64,000 nucleotides of DNA from Pseudomonas syringae (GCF_000737245.1 NZ_JPQU01000017.1:1-64000); one strand, 5' to 3'; shown: positions 17,778-27,172, numbered from the stretch's first letter. Translations and numbers: made by a program. The notes: generated by a model not told the origin, from the letters alone.

Positions 17778-18209
17778 ATGAGTGTCACTATCCCTGGCCC
17801 GTTGTCGGCAGGGGGCGAAAAGCTCCCACTTTATTCCTTCCAGGTACCGGCCGGTTTCCCGTCCCCGGCGGCGGACCACATCGAAAAGCACATCTCCCTG
17901 GATGAGCTGTTCGACATCCGCGCGCCGCACGTGTACCTGGTGAAGATCGAAGGCGACAGCATGGTAGGGGCCGGGATCTACTCGGGTGACCTGGTGGTTG
18001 TGGACCGCAGCCTGTACGCCGAGCACGGCGATATTGTCATCGCGGCGCTCAATTCCGAGCCGGTCTGCAAGCGCCTGCACATGCGCAACAACGTGTTCAT
18101 CCTGCAATCCGAAAACCCGAAATACCCGCCGCGTTATGTGATGGAGGGTGACGACCTGGTGATCTGGGGCGTGGTGAAATACAGCGTGCGCGATCATGGC
18201 AAAGCCTGA
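17778..18209 (+). CDS. rulA: Error-prone polymerase V subunit, UmuD/RulA-like S24 peptidase
   Basis: A 143-residue UmuD-type protein. RecA filaments trigger self-cleavage, and the product partners UmuC in translesion synthesis. The catalytic Ser is Ser61 in EGDSMVGAGI and the Lys is Lys98 in PVCKRL. The cleavage site fits Ala25-Gly26 in VPAGFPSPA. It overlaps the polymerase gene by 14 bases and has an SOS box directly upstream. The name follows the P. syringae rulAB genes, which give UV tolerance and often sit on plasmids or islands. Confidence 0.93.
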   Translation: MSVTIPGPLSAGGEKLPLYSFQVPAGFPSPAADHIEKHISLDELFDIRAPHVYLVKIEGDSMVGAGIYSGDLVVVDRSLYAEHGDIVIAALNSEPVCKRLHMRNNVFILQSENPKYPPRYVMEGDDLVIWGVVKYSVRDHGKA

Positions 18210-19476
18210 TCCGGTCTTCGCCCTGGTCGACTGCAACAGCTTCTACGCCAGCTGCGAACGGGTGTTCCGCCCCGACCTGGCCAAGACGCCGATTGTGGTG
18301 CTGAGCAATAACGATGGCTGCGTGATTGCCCGCAGCTACGATGCCAAGCCTTTCGTGAAAATGGGCGCGCCGTACTTCCAGATCAAAGACGCGCTGCGCC
18401 AGAACGGCGTGGTGGCGTTCAGCGGCAACTATGCGCTGTACGGCGACATGAGCGAACGGGTGATGACCATCATCGAATCCATGGTGCCCGCCGTGGAGAT
18501 CTACAGCATCGACGAAGCCTTCGCCGACCTGACCGGTATTCCCAGCGACCTCACCGCCTTCGGCCGCACCATCCGCGCCGCCGTCCATAAATGCACCGGC
18601 ATCCCCGTCGGCGTCGGTATCGCTCACACCAAAACCCTAGCGAAACTCGCCAACCACACCGCCAAACGCCTACAGGCTGAGACGGGCGGCGTGGTGGACA
18701 TCTGCGACCCGTTCAAACGCGACTGGGTGCTGCGCAACACCGAGGTCGGCGAAGTCTGGGGCGTCGGCCGCCGCATGAAAGCCCACCTCAATGCGATGAA
18801 CATCACCACCGCCATGGACCTGGCCAAAGCCGATCCCACCATGCTCGGGCAGAAATTCAGCGTCGTCATCGAAAAGACCGCCCGCGAACTGGCCGGCACT
18901 TCCTGCCTGGAACTGGGCGAAGCCGAACCGCCCAAGCAAGAGATCTGCAGCAGCCGCATGTTCGGCAAACGCCTGACCACCATCGAACCCATCAAAGAAG
19001 CAGTGGCCACCTACGTGCAGCGCGCCGCCGAAAAACTCCGCGCCCAGAACTCATTGTGCAAAAAGATCCGCGTCAGCATCCGCACCGGCATGTTCAACCC
19101 CGAAGAAGCCAAATACGCCAACGGCGCCCTGGTCGAACTGCCATACCCCACCAATGACGTGCGCCTGATGACCAAGGCCGCGACCGAAGCGGTCAATCGG
19201 CTGTTTCGGCCAGGCTTCAAATACAGCAAGGCTGAGGTGTTGTTGCTGGATCTGCGGCAGCCAGGGGAGTTTACGGATGATTTGTTTGCCGAGGGGCAAC
19301 CGGTCGCGGCGGAGAAGGTGATGGGGGTGTTGGATGAGATTAATGAGAGGTGGGGTAGGGGGACGTTGCGGAGTGGGAGTGTGCCCGCCGACCCGGGATG
19401 GGCGATGCGGCGGGAGATGATGAGTGGGAGTTTTACGACGAAGGTAAATGAGCTTTGGACGGTTCGCTGTAAGTAG
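18196..19476 (+). CDS. rulB: Y-family DNA polymerase, UmuC/RulB-like
   Basis: A 426-residue catalytic subunit of polymerase V, full length for UmuC. Metal-binding motifs are ALVDCNSFYASCE at residues 9-21 and YSIDEAFADL near 100. Downstream are GVGIAHTKTLAKLANH and the helix-hairpin region WGVGRRMKAHL, followed by a little-finger domain. It copies past UV lesions with low fidelity when joined by cleaved RulA and RecA. rulB homologues in P. syringae are known integration targets; this copy is intact. Codon choice in the last 60 codons is noticeably less GC-biased than before. Confidence 0.93.
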   Translation: MAKPDPVFALVDCNSFYASCERVFRPDLAKTPIVVLSNNDGCVIARSYDAKPFVKMGAPYFQIKDALRQNGVVAFSGNYALYGDMSERVMTIIESMVPAVEIYSIDEAFADLTGIPSDLTAFGRTIRAAVHKCTGIPVGVGIAHTKTLAKLANHTAKRLQAETGGVVDICDPFKRDWVLRNTEVGEVWGVGRRMKAHLNAMNITTAMDLAKADPTMLGQKFSVVIEKTARELAGTSCLELGEAEPPKQEICSSRMFGKRLTTIEPIKEAVATYVQRAAEKLRAQNSLCKKIRVSIRTGMFNPEEAKYANGALVELPYPTNDVRLMTKAATEAVNRLFRPGFKYSKAEVLLLDLRQPGEFTDDLFAEGQPVAAEKVMGVLDEINERWGRGTLRSGSVPADPGWAMRREMMSGSFTTKVNELWTVRCK

Positions 19477-19664
19477 CGGAGGCATTGGCAGGTGACTGCT
19501 ATCGACCCAAAGCGGACGGTCGCGACTCACAGCTACGGGGCTTTAAATGCCTGCCTACGGATAAGCTTCGAAGCTTCACCCGCTGCGTCGACTAGACGCG
19601 ACGGTTAGCGTGAAGATCGAGAGCAACCACAGTCGGCCCATCTCAATCATGATGCCGACAAGGG

Positions 19665-20654
19665 TTATGCGACTGACTCCAAATGGCATCTGACCCGCTC
19701 ACCGCCACCGGCTGTTTTGGTCGGTAACAAGGCCTGGGGCCGTTCACAGCCCGAGGTCGCCTTCGGGCAACGATCACGGAAAAAACAGCCTGCTGGCAGG
19801 TTACGATTGCCGGGCAACTCAGTAGGCGCCGAGGCATGAGCATCATCTACGCTGACATCCAGTCGGGGAACGGCTTCGAGCAGCAATTGGGTATAGGGAT
19901 GGCGCGGATGCTCCAGCACCTGCGACGCCAAACCCAGCTCCACAATCTGCCCCAGATACATGACGGCCACTCGGTCAGCCATGTGGCGCACGACGGACAC
20001 GTTGTGGGAAATGAGGATGTAGGTAAGCTCCCTAGTTCGTTGCAACTCGCTCAACAGATTGAGAATTTGCGCCTGCACGGAGATATCCAAGGCAGAGGTC
20101 GGCTCATCAAGGACAATAATGTCCGGGTTTGACGACAGAGCACGAGCAATCGCGATCCGTTGGCGTTGTCCGCCCGAAAACTGGTGAGGATAGCGGTCAA
20201 GGTACTCGGTACGAATGCCCACCTGAGCCGCTATTTTCGCGGCGATGTCGCGCATATCCCGGCGGGGGGCAGAGTGCTGAACGAAGAGCGGTTCAGTGAT
20301 GATCTTCCAGATTGGCAGACGTGGGTCCAAGGAGGACTGAGGGTCCTGAAACACGATCTGGACATTGCTACTGCGCTCATTGTCTGTGTTGTAGACCCAA
20401 TCCAGCTTCCCGGAAGTGGGTTTGATCAAGCCCATCAATAATTGCGCCAGGGTGCTCTTTCCGCACCCTGACTCTCCTACGATCCCCAGGGTTTCACCGG
20501 CATGCACATCGAGATCAATACCATTGAGCGCATGTGCCACCGCTTTGGGTCTACCCAGCCAGTCAGTGCCCATCGGATAGTGAACCCTGACATCTTGCAA
20601 CCCCAGGATGGCGGGGCTGGTGGCAAGGTAAGGTTGCGCGGTTATGTGGTTCAT
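19665..20654 (-). CDS. ddpF: Peptide ABC transporter ATPase (DdpF/DppF-like)
   Basis: A 329-residue ATP-binding subunit. Walker A is GESGCGKST, the signature is QFSGGQRQRIAIARAL and Walker B is IIVLDEPTSALD. The C-terminus has the oligopeptide-type extension with a Cys cluster (CFFRDRCPKATSGC). I start at ATG 20654, overlapping the stop of the preceding ATPase gene as ATGA; the open frame upstream is shadow sequence. It is last in the minus-strand operon and pairs with DdpD to drive the permease DdpBC. Confidence 0.92.
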   Translation of the reverse strand: MNHITAQPYLATSPAILGLQDVRVHYPMGTDWLGRPKAVAHALNGIDLDVHAGETLGIVGESGCGKSTLAQLLMGLIKPTSGKLDWVYNTDNERSSNVQIVFQDPQSSLDPRLPIWKIITEPLFVQHSAPRRDMRDIAAKIAAQVGIRTEYLDRYPHQFSGGQRQRIAIARALSSNPDIIVLDEPTSALDISVQAQILNLLSELQRTRELTYILISHNVSVVRHMADRVAVMYLGQIVELGLASQVLEHPRHPYTQLLLEAVPRLDVSVDDAHASAPTELPGNRNLPAGCFFRDRCPKATSGCERPQALLPTKTAGGGERVRCHLESVA

Positions 20655-21691
20655 GACTGCAACTCCCAGGATGAAGTACGAGACGGCTCGGCCAGCCAGC
20701 AAGCGCTTTTGCGGCCTGTCTCGGCGTCGATGGTCAACATCGGCGGCCGCTCGGCACATTGCGCCATTGCATAGCCACAGCGATCACGAAAAGTGCAGCC
20801 ATCAGGCAATGCGGAAAGATTGGGGACCTGACCGGGGATGGTCATCAAGTCCTGACCAGGTTCGACCTGCTCTGGCAGGCCACTGAGCAAGCCCTTTGTG
20901 TAGGGGTGACGTGGGTCAGCCATCACCTGAGCTGTAATGCCTTGCTCAACCACCGCACCGGTATACATCACGTAAACCCGGTCACAAAACTGCGACACCA
21001 AGGCCATGTCATGGGTAATGAGCAGAATCGCCGTGCCCCGTTGGCGAGCCTTTTCGCGTAGCAGCAACAGCACTTGACGTTGCACTGTTACGTCTAAGGC
21101 CGTGGTGGGCTCGTCGGCGATCAACAACTGCGGATCGCAGGAGAACGCCAGGGCGATCATGACCCGCTGACGCATTCCGCCTGACAGTTCGAAGGGATAG
21201 CTGTTCATGACCTGCTCGGGGTCAGCAATGTGCATGTCCCGCAGCAGGGCAATGGCTTTCGCTCGGGCATCAGACTTGCTCAGCTTCTGGTGATGAATGA
21301 TCACATCCAGCATCTGGCGACCAATACGCCGGGTTGGGTTGAGCGCAGTCATTGGTTCCTGAAAAATCATCGCGACGTCTTTACCGCGAACCTTGAGCAG
21401 ATCCTTTTCTTCAGCGGCCAACATGTCACGTCCCATAATATGCAGCGCCCCGCTTTTGACCTCGTAGGCGCGTTCAGGCAGCAGACGCATGCTGAGCATC
21501 GCCGTCACCGATTTGCCCGAGCCGGACTCACCGATTACGCCGACAATTTCGCCAGATTTGACGTCAATCGACACGCCATTGAGTGCTTTTACGGTGCTGC
21601 GGTAGGCCGGGAATTCAATCCGCAGATTATCGATGGACAGCACGGAATCACTGGAGAATGTCGCTGGTTGCGCTTGAGTCTTCATGCTCAT
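20651..21691 (-). CDS. ddpD: Peptide ABC transporter ATPase (DdpD/DppD-like)
   Basis: A 346-residue ATP-binding subunit with Walker A GESGSGKSV, signature ELSGGMRQRVMIALAF and Walker B LLIADEPTTALD. The C-terminal extension has the family Cys motif (CTFRDRCGYAMAQC). The start is ATG 21691, overlapping the DdpC stop; an alternative ATG lies two codons later. It belongs with DdpF, and the overlaps on both sides indicate coupled translation. Confidence 0.92.
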   Translation of the reverse strand: MSMKTQAQPATFSSDSVLSIDNLRIEFPAYRSTVKALNGVSIDVKSGEIVGVIGESGSGKSVTAMLSMRLLPERAYEVKSGALHIMGRDMLAAEEKDLLKVRGKDVAMIFQEPMTALNPTRRIGRQMLDVIIHHQKLSKSDARAKAIALLRDMHIADPEQVMNSYPFELSGGMRQRVMIALAFSCDPQLLIADEPTTALDVTVQRQVLLLLREKARQRGTAILLITHDMALVSQFCDRVYVMYTGAVVEQGITAQVMADPRHPYTKGLLSGLPEQVEPGQDLMTIPGQVPNLSALPDGCTFRDRCGYAMAQCAERPPMLTIDAETGRKSACWLAEPSRTSSWELQS

Positions 21692-22587
21692 TTCCCCTGC
21701 TGACGAGGGTCGAGAAGGTCGCGTACGCCATCGCCCAATAGATTGAAGCCCGTTGCGGTAATAAGGATGGCAACGCCTGGGAAGGTGGAATACCACCACT
21801 GGTCAAGAATGTAGTTGCGTCCGGTCGCGACCATGGCACCCCATTCAGCGGTCGGTTGTTGAGCGCCCAGACCGATGAAACCCAATGCGGAGGCCATCAA
21901 TATCGCGCTGCCAATATCCAGGCTCAATTGCACCAGCAGGGGAGGCATGGCATTGCGAGCTACATGCCAGATCACCATATGCCAGCGTCCCGCGCCGAAG
22001 GTCTCAGCGGCTTTTACATAGCCCATCTGCCTGATGCTCAGGGCTTGGCCGCGAGCAAGCCGGACATAGAACGGAATTCGTACCAGGGTAATGGCCAGCA
22101 TCGCATTGAACAGGCTGGGGCCTAATGCGGCAGCCAGAGCCATGATCAGCACCAGTGAAGGTACCGACAGCATGATGTCCATCAGGCGCATGGTCAGGCT
22201 ATCAAAGCGTCCCCCAATGATCCCGGACATACAGCCGAGCAAGCCACCGGCCAAGCACGACGTAAAGGCCACGAACAGGCCTACGCCCACCGACTGCTGA
22301 CTGCCATACAAGACACGGCTGAACAGGTCACGACCGACTTCATCGGTGCCGAACCAATACTCTGCCGATGGCGCCGCCAGCCGCTGAGTCAGGTTCAATG
22401 CGTTGGGGTCATGCGGCGCCAACCAGGGTGCAAAAATCATCACCAGCAATACCACCAGCGTGATCAGCAGGCCTGCCATGGTCAGAGGGCTGCGCCGTAG
22501 TTGGTGGCCCAGATAAGCGAGCTTGTCCTGCCAGCCGTTCACTCTCGGCAACGGCGTAACCGCAGGCGCAATAATGGAATCAGACAT
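21688..22587 (-). CDS. ddpC: Peptide ABC transporter permease (DdpC/DppC-like)
   Basis: A 299-residue inner-membrane permease with about six helices. The N-terminal stretch RRSPLTMAGLL and the EAA loop EFGAGRWHMVIWHV-like region around residues 190-205 (KAAETFGAGRWHM) mark the DppC group. The segment LAPHDPNALNLTQRL is also typical. The gene starts two bases after the DdpB stop. Confidence 0.92.
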   Translation of the reverse strand: MSDSIIAPAVTPLPRVNGWQDKLAYLGHQLRRSPLTMAGLLITLVVLLVMIFAPWLAPHDPNALNLTQRLAAPSAEYWFGTDEVGRDLFSRVLYGSQQSVGVGLFVAFTSCLAGGLLGCMSGIIGGRFDSLTMRLMDIMLSVPSLVLIMALAAALGPSLFNAMLAITLVRIPFYVRLARGQALSIRQMGYVKAAETFGAGRWHMVIWHVARNAMPPLLVQLSLDIGSAILMASALGFIGLGAQQPTAEWGAMVATGRNYILDQWWYSTFPGVAILITATGFNLLGDGVRDLLDPRQQGK

Positions 22588-22589
22588 TT

Positions 22590-23606
22590 TCAGTTGACCT
22601 CGCCAATGCGTGGGTCGATCAAGCGATACAGCAGATCGATAGTCATATTGAGCAGCACGTAAATGAACGACACCAGAATGGCGAAGCCCATGACGGCCGG
22701 GAAATCCAGCGATTGGATCGATTTCACGACGTAGGCGCCCATGCCCGGCCAGGCGAACACGGTTTCAGTCAAAACGGCGCCATACAGCAGGTCACCCAGT
22801 GTCAGGCCCAGCACGGTGATTGAAGGAATCAGTGCATTAGGCAGCGCATGGCGAAGAATCACGGTCCACTTCGACAAGCCGTAGGCGCGTGCTGTGCGTA
22901 TGTAGTCCTCGCCAAGCTGATCAAGCATCGCCGAGCGGATCTGCCGGGCTATTACCCCCAGATTGACGAAACCCAGGGTTATTGCAGGGAGGATCAAATG
23001 CTTGAGCGCGTTGAAAAAAAGCTCCGAGTCACCGGCAATCAACGAATCAATCAGGTAGAAGCCTGTGAACTTCTGGGGTGGGGTCAAGCCTTCATCGAGT
23101 CGTCCGCTTCCGGGTAGCCAGTTCAAATGGCCGTAGAAAACCACGATCAAACCCAGACCCAGCCAGAATGCAGGCGTGGAGATGCCGGTGACGGCTAGGG
23201 TTCGCGCGATCTGGTCGATTAGACGGTTGTGATAGACCGCCGACAATACGCCCAGTGGTACGCCCACCAGGATCGACAACGTGAGTGCCGCGAAAGCCAG
23301 CTCCAGGGTTGCCGGGAAGAACGCCTGCAAGTCTTCAAGTACTGGTCGGCTGGTTCTGATCGACGTTCCCAGGTCGCCATGAATCAAGTCGAGCATGTAA
23401 CGCCCGTATTGCTGATACAGCGGCAGGTCCAGACCCAATTGATGTCGAATATTATCGACAATCGCATCAGTGGCCCGATCACCCGCTATCAGGCGCGCCG
23501 GATCGCCAGGGATCAGATGTGAAATCGAAAAGGTGATCAGCGAAACCCCGAATACCACCAAGAGGAGGCCTCCGAGGCGTTTTCGCAGTATGTTCAGGAA
23601 GGCCAT
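22590..23606 (-). CDS. ddpB: Peptide ABC transporter permease (DdpB/DppB-like)
   Basis: A 338-residue permease with about six helices. The N-terminal ILRKRLGGLLLVVFGVSLIT and IPGDPARLIAGD are hallmark DppB features, and the EAA loop RTARAYGLSKWTVILRHALP faces the ATPases. It forms the channel with DdpC. A strong hairpin separates it from the upstream binding-protein gene. Confidence 0.93.
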   Translation of the reverse strand: MAFLNILRKRLGGLLLVVFGVSLITFSISHLIPGDPARLIAGDRATDAIVDNIRHQLGLDLPLYQQYGRYMLDLIHGDLGTSIRTSRPVLEDLQAFFPATLELAFAALTLSILVGVPLGVLSAVYHNRLIDQIARTLAVTGISTPAFWLGLGLIVVFYGHLNWLPGSGRLDEGLTPPQKFTGFYLIDSLIAGDSELFFNALKHLILPAITLGFVNLGVIARQIRSAMLDQLGEDYIRTARAYGLSKWTVILRHALPNALIPSITVLGLTLGDLLYGAVLTETVFAWPGMGAYVVKSIQSLDFPAVMGFAILVSFIYVLLNMTIDLLYRLIDPRIGEVN

Positions 23607-23665
23607 ATGGCACCTCGGTCACTCTATAAATGGGCAGAGCAAAGCTTCTTGCGGGCATGGCGTTG

Positions 23666-23696
23666 CAGCGGCCCCGCGGGTGCTGCGGGGCCGCTG
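23666..23696 (-). promoter_or_regulatory. Strong intergenic hairpin between ddpA and ddpB
   Basis: CAGCGGCCCCGC, a seven-base loop and GCGGGGCCGCTG make a perfect 12-pair stem in the 104-base gap after the binding-protein gene. No T-run follows on the minus strand. Such stems in binding-protein-dependent operons protect the upstream mRNA or partly terminate, giving more receptor than permease. Confidence 0.75.
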
Positions 23697-23710
23697 AGAC
23701 TGGCTGTGCC

Positions 23711-25267
23711 TTACTTGGTGATCGTGCCGATATTGAATACTTGTTCAAGCATCGGGTTGAACACATAACCTTTCACCTTATCGCTCATCGGTAAGGTATA
23801 GGCCTTCTGATAGAGGTAGGCGTAGACGCTGTCATTCAGCACAATCTTCTGCGCCTGTTGGTACAGTTCGACACGCTTGGCCATATCGTTGGTGGTAGCC
23901 GATTCACGAATCAGCTTGTCGACTGCCGGGTTTTCATACATGGACCGGTTGCCCGCCAGGCCCTTGAGCTTGGAGTCAAAAAAGAAGTTCATGAACATGT
24001 AGGGGTCGGCAAAGTCCGGGCTCCATGAGCCGATGGCGACGTCGAAGTCACCTGTACCCAAGCGTTCGCGCATACTGGCGTTGGCCAGCTTTTCCATCTT
24101 CAGATTGACGCCAATGGATTGCAGCCCGGCTTGCAAGGTCAACCCGATGGGTTCCCAATTCGGGTCTTTGTCGGAATACATGAATGTCAGGTTGCTGACT
24201 TTCGGCGAGACCTTGGCCAGATCGGTTTTGGCTTTGGCCAGATCCTGCTTTAGAACGGGGAGCTTTTCATCATGAGCCCACATGCCTTGAGGAATAGGGC
24301 CATTCAACGGTTTTGCCTTGCCGCCCAGGATGCCCTGGATGATGCCGTTGTAATCAAGCGACTCGATAATTGCGCGACGGGCATCCGGGTTGCTCATCGG
24401 TGCTTTCTGAGTGTTCAGATAGAGCATCGTGACTCGCAGCGATGGGTAATCACCTACAACAATTCCGGACTTTTTAGCCAAGGCCTTGAGTTGGTCTTCA
24501 GGCATGTCTTCGATGATGTCCAGGTCGCCGTGTTCCAGTTGCAGGCGGCGTACCGAGGCCTCACCAATGATCTTCACGACCACCTTGTTAAGGGTTGGCT
24601 TTGGCCCTGCGTAGTAGCTGTTCTGCTCCATGGTCAACGTCTGGCCTTTCTGCCAGTTGACCAGTTTGAAAGCACCCGAACCGGCAGTGTGCGTCGACAG
24701 ATAAGTCTCGGCACCTTCAGGTTTTTTGGCGATGGCCGGGTTCACGATAGCGGCACCATTGTGCGCGAGCGTCGACAGAAATGGCGCGTATGGCGCTTTC
24801 AGGGTGAAGCGCACGGTCATTGGATCAACAGTGCTGACCTGCATATCCTCGGGGAATGCACCGGAAGGCCCTTGTTTGAGTTTCATCACTCGATCAAAGG
24901 AGAACTTGACGGCTTCGGCGTTCACCTCGGTTCCGTCATCGAACTTATTGCCTGCCTTGAGCTTGAAGTCCCAGATCAAATTATCGGGGGACGTCGACCA
25001 GCCAGTGGCGAGTTCGCCTTGGACTTCGGTGCTGCCTTTCCCGTCCTCGACTTTGTAGGTCACCAGGCGCTGATAGGCAGGGTAGGTTATTGCCCAGTCG
25101 TTGTTGTCGATGGTCACTGCCGGGTCAAGGGTTTGGGGATCGGAAGGTTTGCCGATCATCAAGGTATCCTGAGGCACGGCGGCACTTGCCGATTGCCAGG
25201 TGCCCAGGCCCATCGCAGTGAAGAAAACAGCCATCGCCAGATGACGAGGTTCAACGATTGATTTCAT
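23711..25267 (-). CDS. ddpA: Peptide ABC transporter binding protein (DdpA/DppA-like)
   Basis: A 518-residue SBP of the DppA/OppA class (family 5). A Sec signal peptide ends near SASA before AVPQDTL. Family stretches include DPQTLDPAVTIDNNDW near the mature start, WDFKLKAGNKFDDGTEVNAE near 110-130, and LNTQKAPMSNPDARRAI near 290. It captures the peptide in the periplasm for DdpBCDF. The adjacent dipeptidase suggests D-Ala-D-Ala or related cell-wall peptides as ligand. Confidence 0.92.
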   Translation of the reverse strand: MKSIVEPRHLAMAVFFTAMGLGTWQSASAAVPQDTLMIGKPSDPQTLDPAVTIDNNDWAITYPAYQRLVTYKVEDGKGSTEVQGELATGWSTSPDNLIWDFKLKAGNKFDDGTEVNAEAVKFSFDRVMKLKQGPSGAFPEDMQVSTVDPMTVRFTLKAPYAPFLSTLAHNGAAIVNPAIAKKPEGAETYLSTHTAGSGAFKLVNWQKGQTLTMEQNSYYAGPKPTLNKVVVKIIGEASVRRLQLEHGDLDIIEDMPEDQLKALAKKSGIVVGDYPSLRVTMLYLNTQKAPMSNPDARRAIIESLDYNGIIQGILGGKAKPLNGPIPQGMWAHDEKLPVLKQDLAKAKTDLAKVSPKVSNLTFMYSDKDPNWEPIGLTLQAGLQSIGVNLKMEKLANASMRERLGTGDFDVAIGSWSPDFADPYMFMNFFFDSKLKGLAGNRSMYENPAVDKLIRESATTNDMAKRVELYQQAQKIVLNDSVYAYLYQKAYTLPMSDKVKGYVFNPMLEQVFNIGTITK

Positions 25268-25448
25268 GCCGGTTCCTTTATCGTTCGATGTTTGGAATTT
25301 CTTCAGGTTTATTATTGGTGCTTTACCGGGCAGTTAAACTGGACGCATCAGGGCATCCACGTAGCGCCATTCGCATAACCCCACGAGCTGGCAGCCTGTT
25401 CTAAGCCGGGATTCATTAATGTCCCGGTCGGGTGTCACGGTCATTGAG

Positions 25449-26006
25449 TCAATGTGCGGGGGCGACTGACTGATCATCAATCAGTGGGTATGCTTCAGCA
25501 TCAGGCAGCTCGTAATGCCACCACTCGCTGTCTATGTAGGTAAATCCCGAGGCAAGCATGATGCCTAACAACATGAGCCGGTTCTGTTGCACGTGAGGGG
25601 GTAGATCTATGTGGAACTGGTGAGATTTTTCTCTCATGTCATCAAAACCTGTTCCCATATCCAAAGCGTTACCTTTGGCGTCGATCAGCGTGAGATCGAC
25701 TGCCACGCCGCGACTATGATGCGAACCCAGGGCAGGGTCACGAACATATTCCGCGTTGGGTAACGCGGCCCACAAAAGATATTGGGCATAGGGCGGCCGG
25801 TATGCGTCGAGAATCCGAAGGGTCAAGCCCGCCTGCTGTGCCAGTTGACTGGCCTTGCGCAAGCAGACTTCCGCGTCCGGATGCAACAGGCACCTTGGGT
25901 CTTGGTAGATCTGTTTGCCGGCCAGGTTATCTGCGCCGGCGTACACCAGATCGATCTCGACTCTCAATGCTTTAGCATCGATTTCGATGAGTGGGGTGTT
26001 ATTCAC
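25449..26006 (-). CDS. ddpX: D-alanyl-D-alanine dipeptidase (DdpX/VanX family)
   Basis: A 185-residue zinc peptidase that cuts D-Ala-D-Ala to D-Ala. Zinc ligands are seen in SHHSRGVAVDL (His and Asp) and in SEWWHYEL (catalytic Glu and His). LDAYRPPYAQ holds the conserved Arg region. It precedes the transporter genes on the same strand, as in E. coli ddpX-ddpABCDF. There is no signal peptide, so it acts in the cytoplasm on imported dipeptide, providing carbon and nitrogen or limiting wall precursor. Confidence 0.92.
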   Translation of the reverse strand: MNNTPLIEIDAKALRVEIDLVYAGADNLAGKQIYQDPRCLLHPDAEVCLRKASQLAQQAGLTLRILDAYRPPYAQYLLWAALPNAEYVRDPALGSHHSRGVAVDLTLIDAKGNALDMGTGFDDMREKSHQFHIDLPPHVQQNRLMLLGIMLASGFTYIDSEWWHYELPDAEAYPLIDDQSVAPAH

Positions 26007-26049
26007 TTCAAAGCTCCAACACTGGCGTTAAATTGTGCGCTGCTGTTTA

Positions 26050-26901
26050 TTAATCAAACTGGCCAAACAACTTCTGTAGCTCGCGATTTCTGGTCAGCCG
26101 CTCATCAAGGCCGTCTCCGAGTTTTTCAGCTACAGAGGAAACGATAAGGTTAAGAAGGCAAGAAAGCGGTGCCAGCGAGTCCCAGAACTGTCCCACGTCC
26201 GAATCCAGTTGAAGCAGATCATGCGGATAGTCACGTGCCCATGGGCATTGAAAATCGGTAATGAATGCCAACGGCAATTTTTGTTGATTAGCCACATCGC
26301 AGAAGGTCCGAGCCACAGCTGAATACATGCGGAAGTCTGCAATGACAGCGTAGGGATTTGCGAACTGGGAGTTCAATGACTCTGCGTAGGTGCCTGACAA
26401 ACCGTCAACGTAATAGACCTTGGGCCTGATGTATTCCAAGTGGCTGAAGAAGGCGTTCATAATGCCGCGAGTTGACTGAATCCCTACAATAAAAACAGCA
26501 TCTGCGGCGCAAAGTCTTTCGATGATCCGAGAGAACGTAGCGCCACGAGCCAGCGCATAAACTCGCTGGATGGCTTCAACTTCTCGTTTCATTGACCTCT
26601 CAAGCGTGTCGCCATGGATCTTTTCCTCGCGGAACGCTCCCAATCTGTCCGTGATCACCCAGGCGCTGCCGTCATCGTCACGCAAGCTTTTTTTCACATC
26701 ATCGATATTGCGATAGCCCAGCGAACGCAGGAAACGCCCGACTGAGATTCCGGTTGTTTCAGTCTGCTGCGCGATACTATCCGCTGTCTCGAATGGCAGT
26801 TTCTGCGGGTTAGCCAGCAGGTAACCGGCAATCCGTTTGCCTGTCGGAGTGAGGTCGGCAAACCTCTGGTCCAGCATTTCCAGGAAGCCTATTTTGTCCA
26901 T
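26050..26901 (-). CDS. RpiR/MurR-family regulator (HTH + SIS domain)
   Basis: A 283-residue regulator. Residues 1-75 are an RpiR-type HTH (TPTGKRIAGYLLANPQKLPF, then SIAQQTETTGISVGRFLRSL). Residues about 125-255 are a SIS domain that usually binds a sugar phosphate. It is upstream of ddpX on the same strand with a 43-base gap. RpiR proteins such as MurR control wall-sugar recycling, so control of a wall-dipeptide operon by an amino-sugar signal is plausible but not shown. Confidence 0.88.
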   Translation of the reverse strand: MDKIGFLEMLDQRFADLTPTGKRIAGYLLANPQKLPFETADSIAQQTETTGISVGRFLRSLGYRNIDDVKKSLRDDDGSAWVITDRLGAFREEKIHGDTLERSMKREVEAIQRVYALARGATFSRIIERLCAADAVFIVGIQSTRGIMNAFFSHLEYIRPKVYYVDGLSGTYAESLNSQFANPYAVIADFRMYSAVARTFCDVANQQKLPLAFITDFQCPWARDYPHDLLQLDSDVGQFWDSLAPLSCLLNLIVSSVAEKLGDGLDERLTRNRELQKLFGQFD

Positions 26902-27172
26902 AAGAGATCCGTAGCAGTATCAGAAAACGGAATCATGAATGTTATCCTGGCGTCATTTTCCGCTGTGTTGTTACCAACATAACACGGCACAAATCTTATG
27001 TACTATCGTTTTTTTACGCCTTCAATCTCTCTTTTTTTGTTCTGCCTCACGCCAGTGCATGGGTGTTTGAAATGTTCATATAGGGTGCGAAAAGCAAACG
27101 TCTGCTTTTGGCCGAAAGCTGTCGTAGGTGGTGCACCCTTATGGCGAGGGACTTTTGTGTACCTACCCCGGA

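Noticed and set aside
24272..25261. 329-codon plus-strand frame
   Set aside because: Antisense to the dipeptide-binding protein gene; composition (His, Arg, Gly) is typical of shadow frames.
15758..27083. Similar sequence GGGTGTTTGA-ATGTT near 15759 and 27061
   Set aside because: About 16 matching bases with a mismatch; such pairs are expected by chance in 64 kb, and no inverted or duplicated structure surrounds them.
27111..27122. GGCCGAAAGC at the helicase remnant resembling the IS terminus
   Set aside because: Only about ten bases match and the A/T-rich part of the IS end is missing, so it is not counted as an IS scar.
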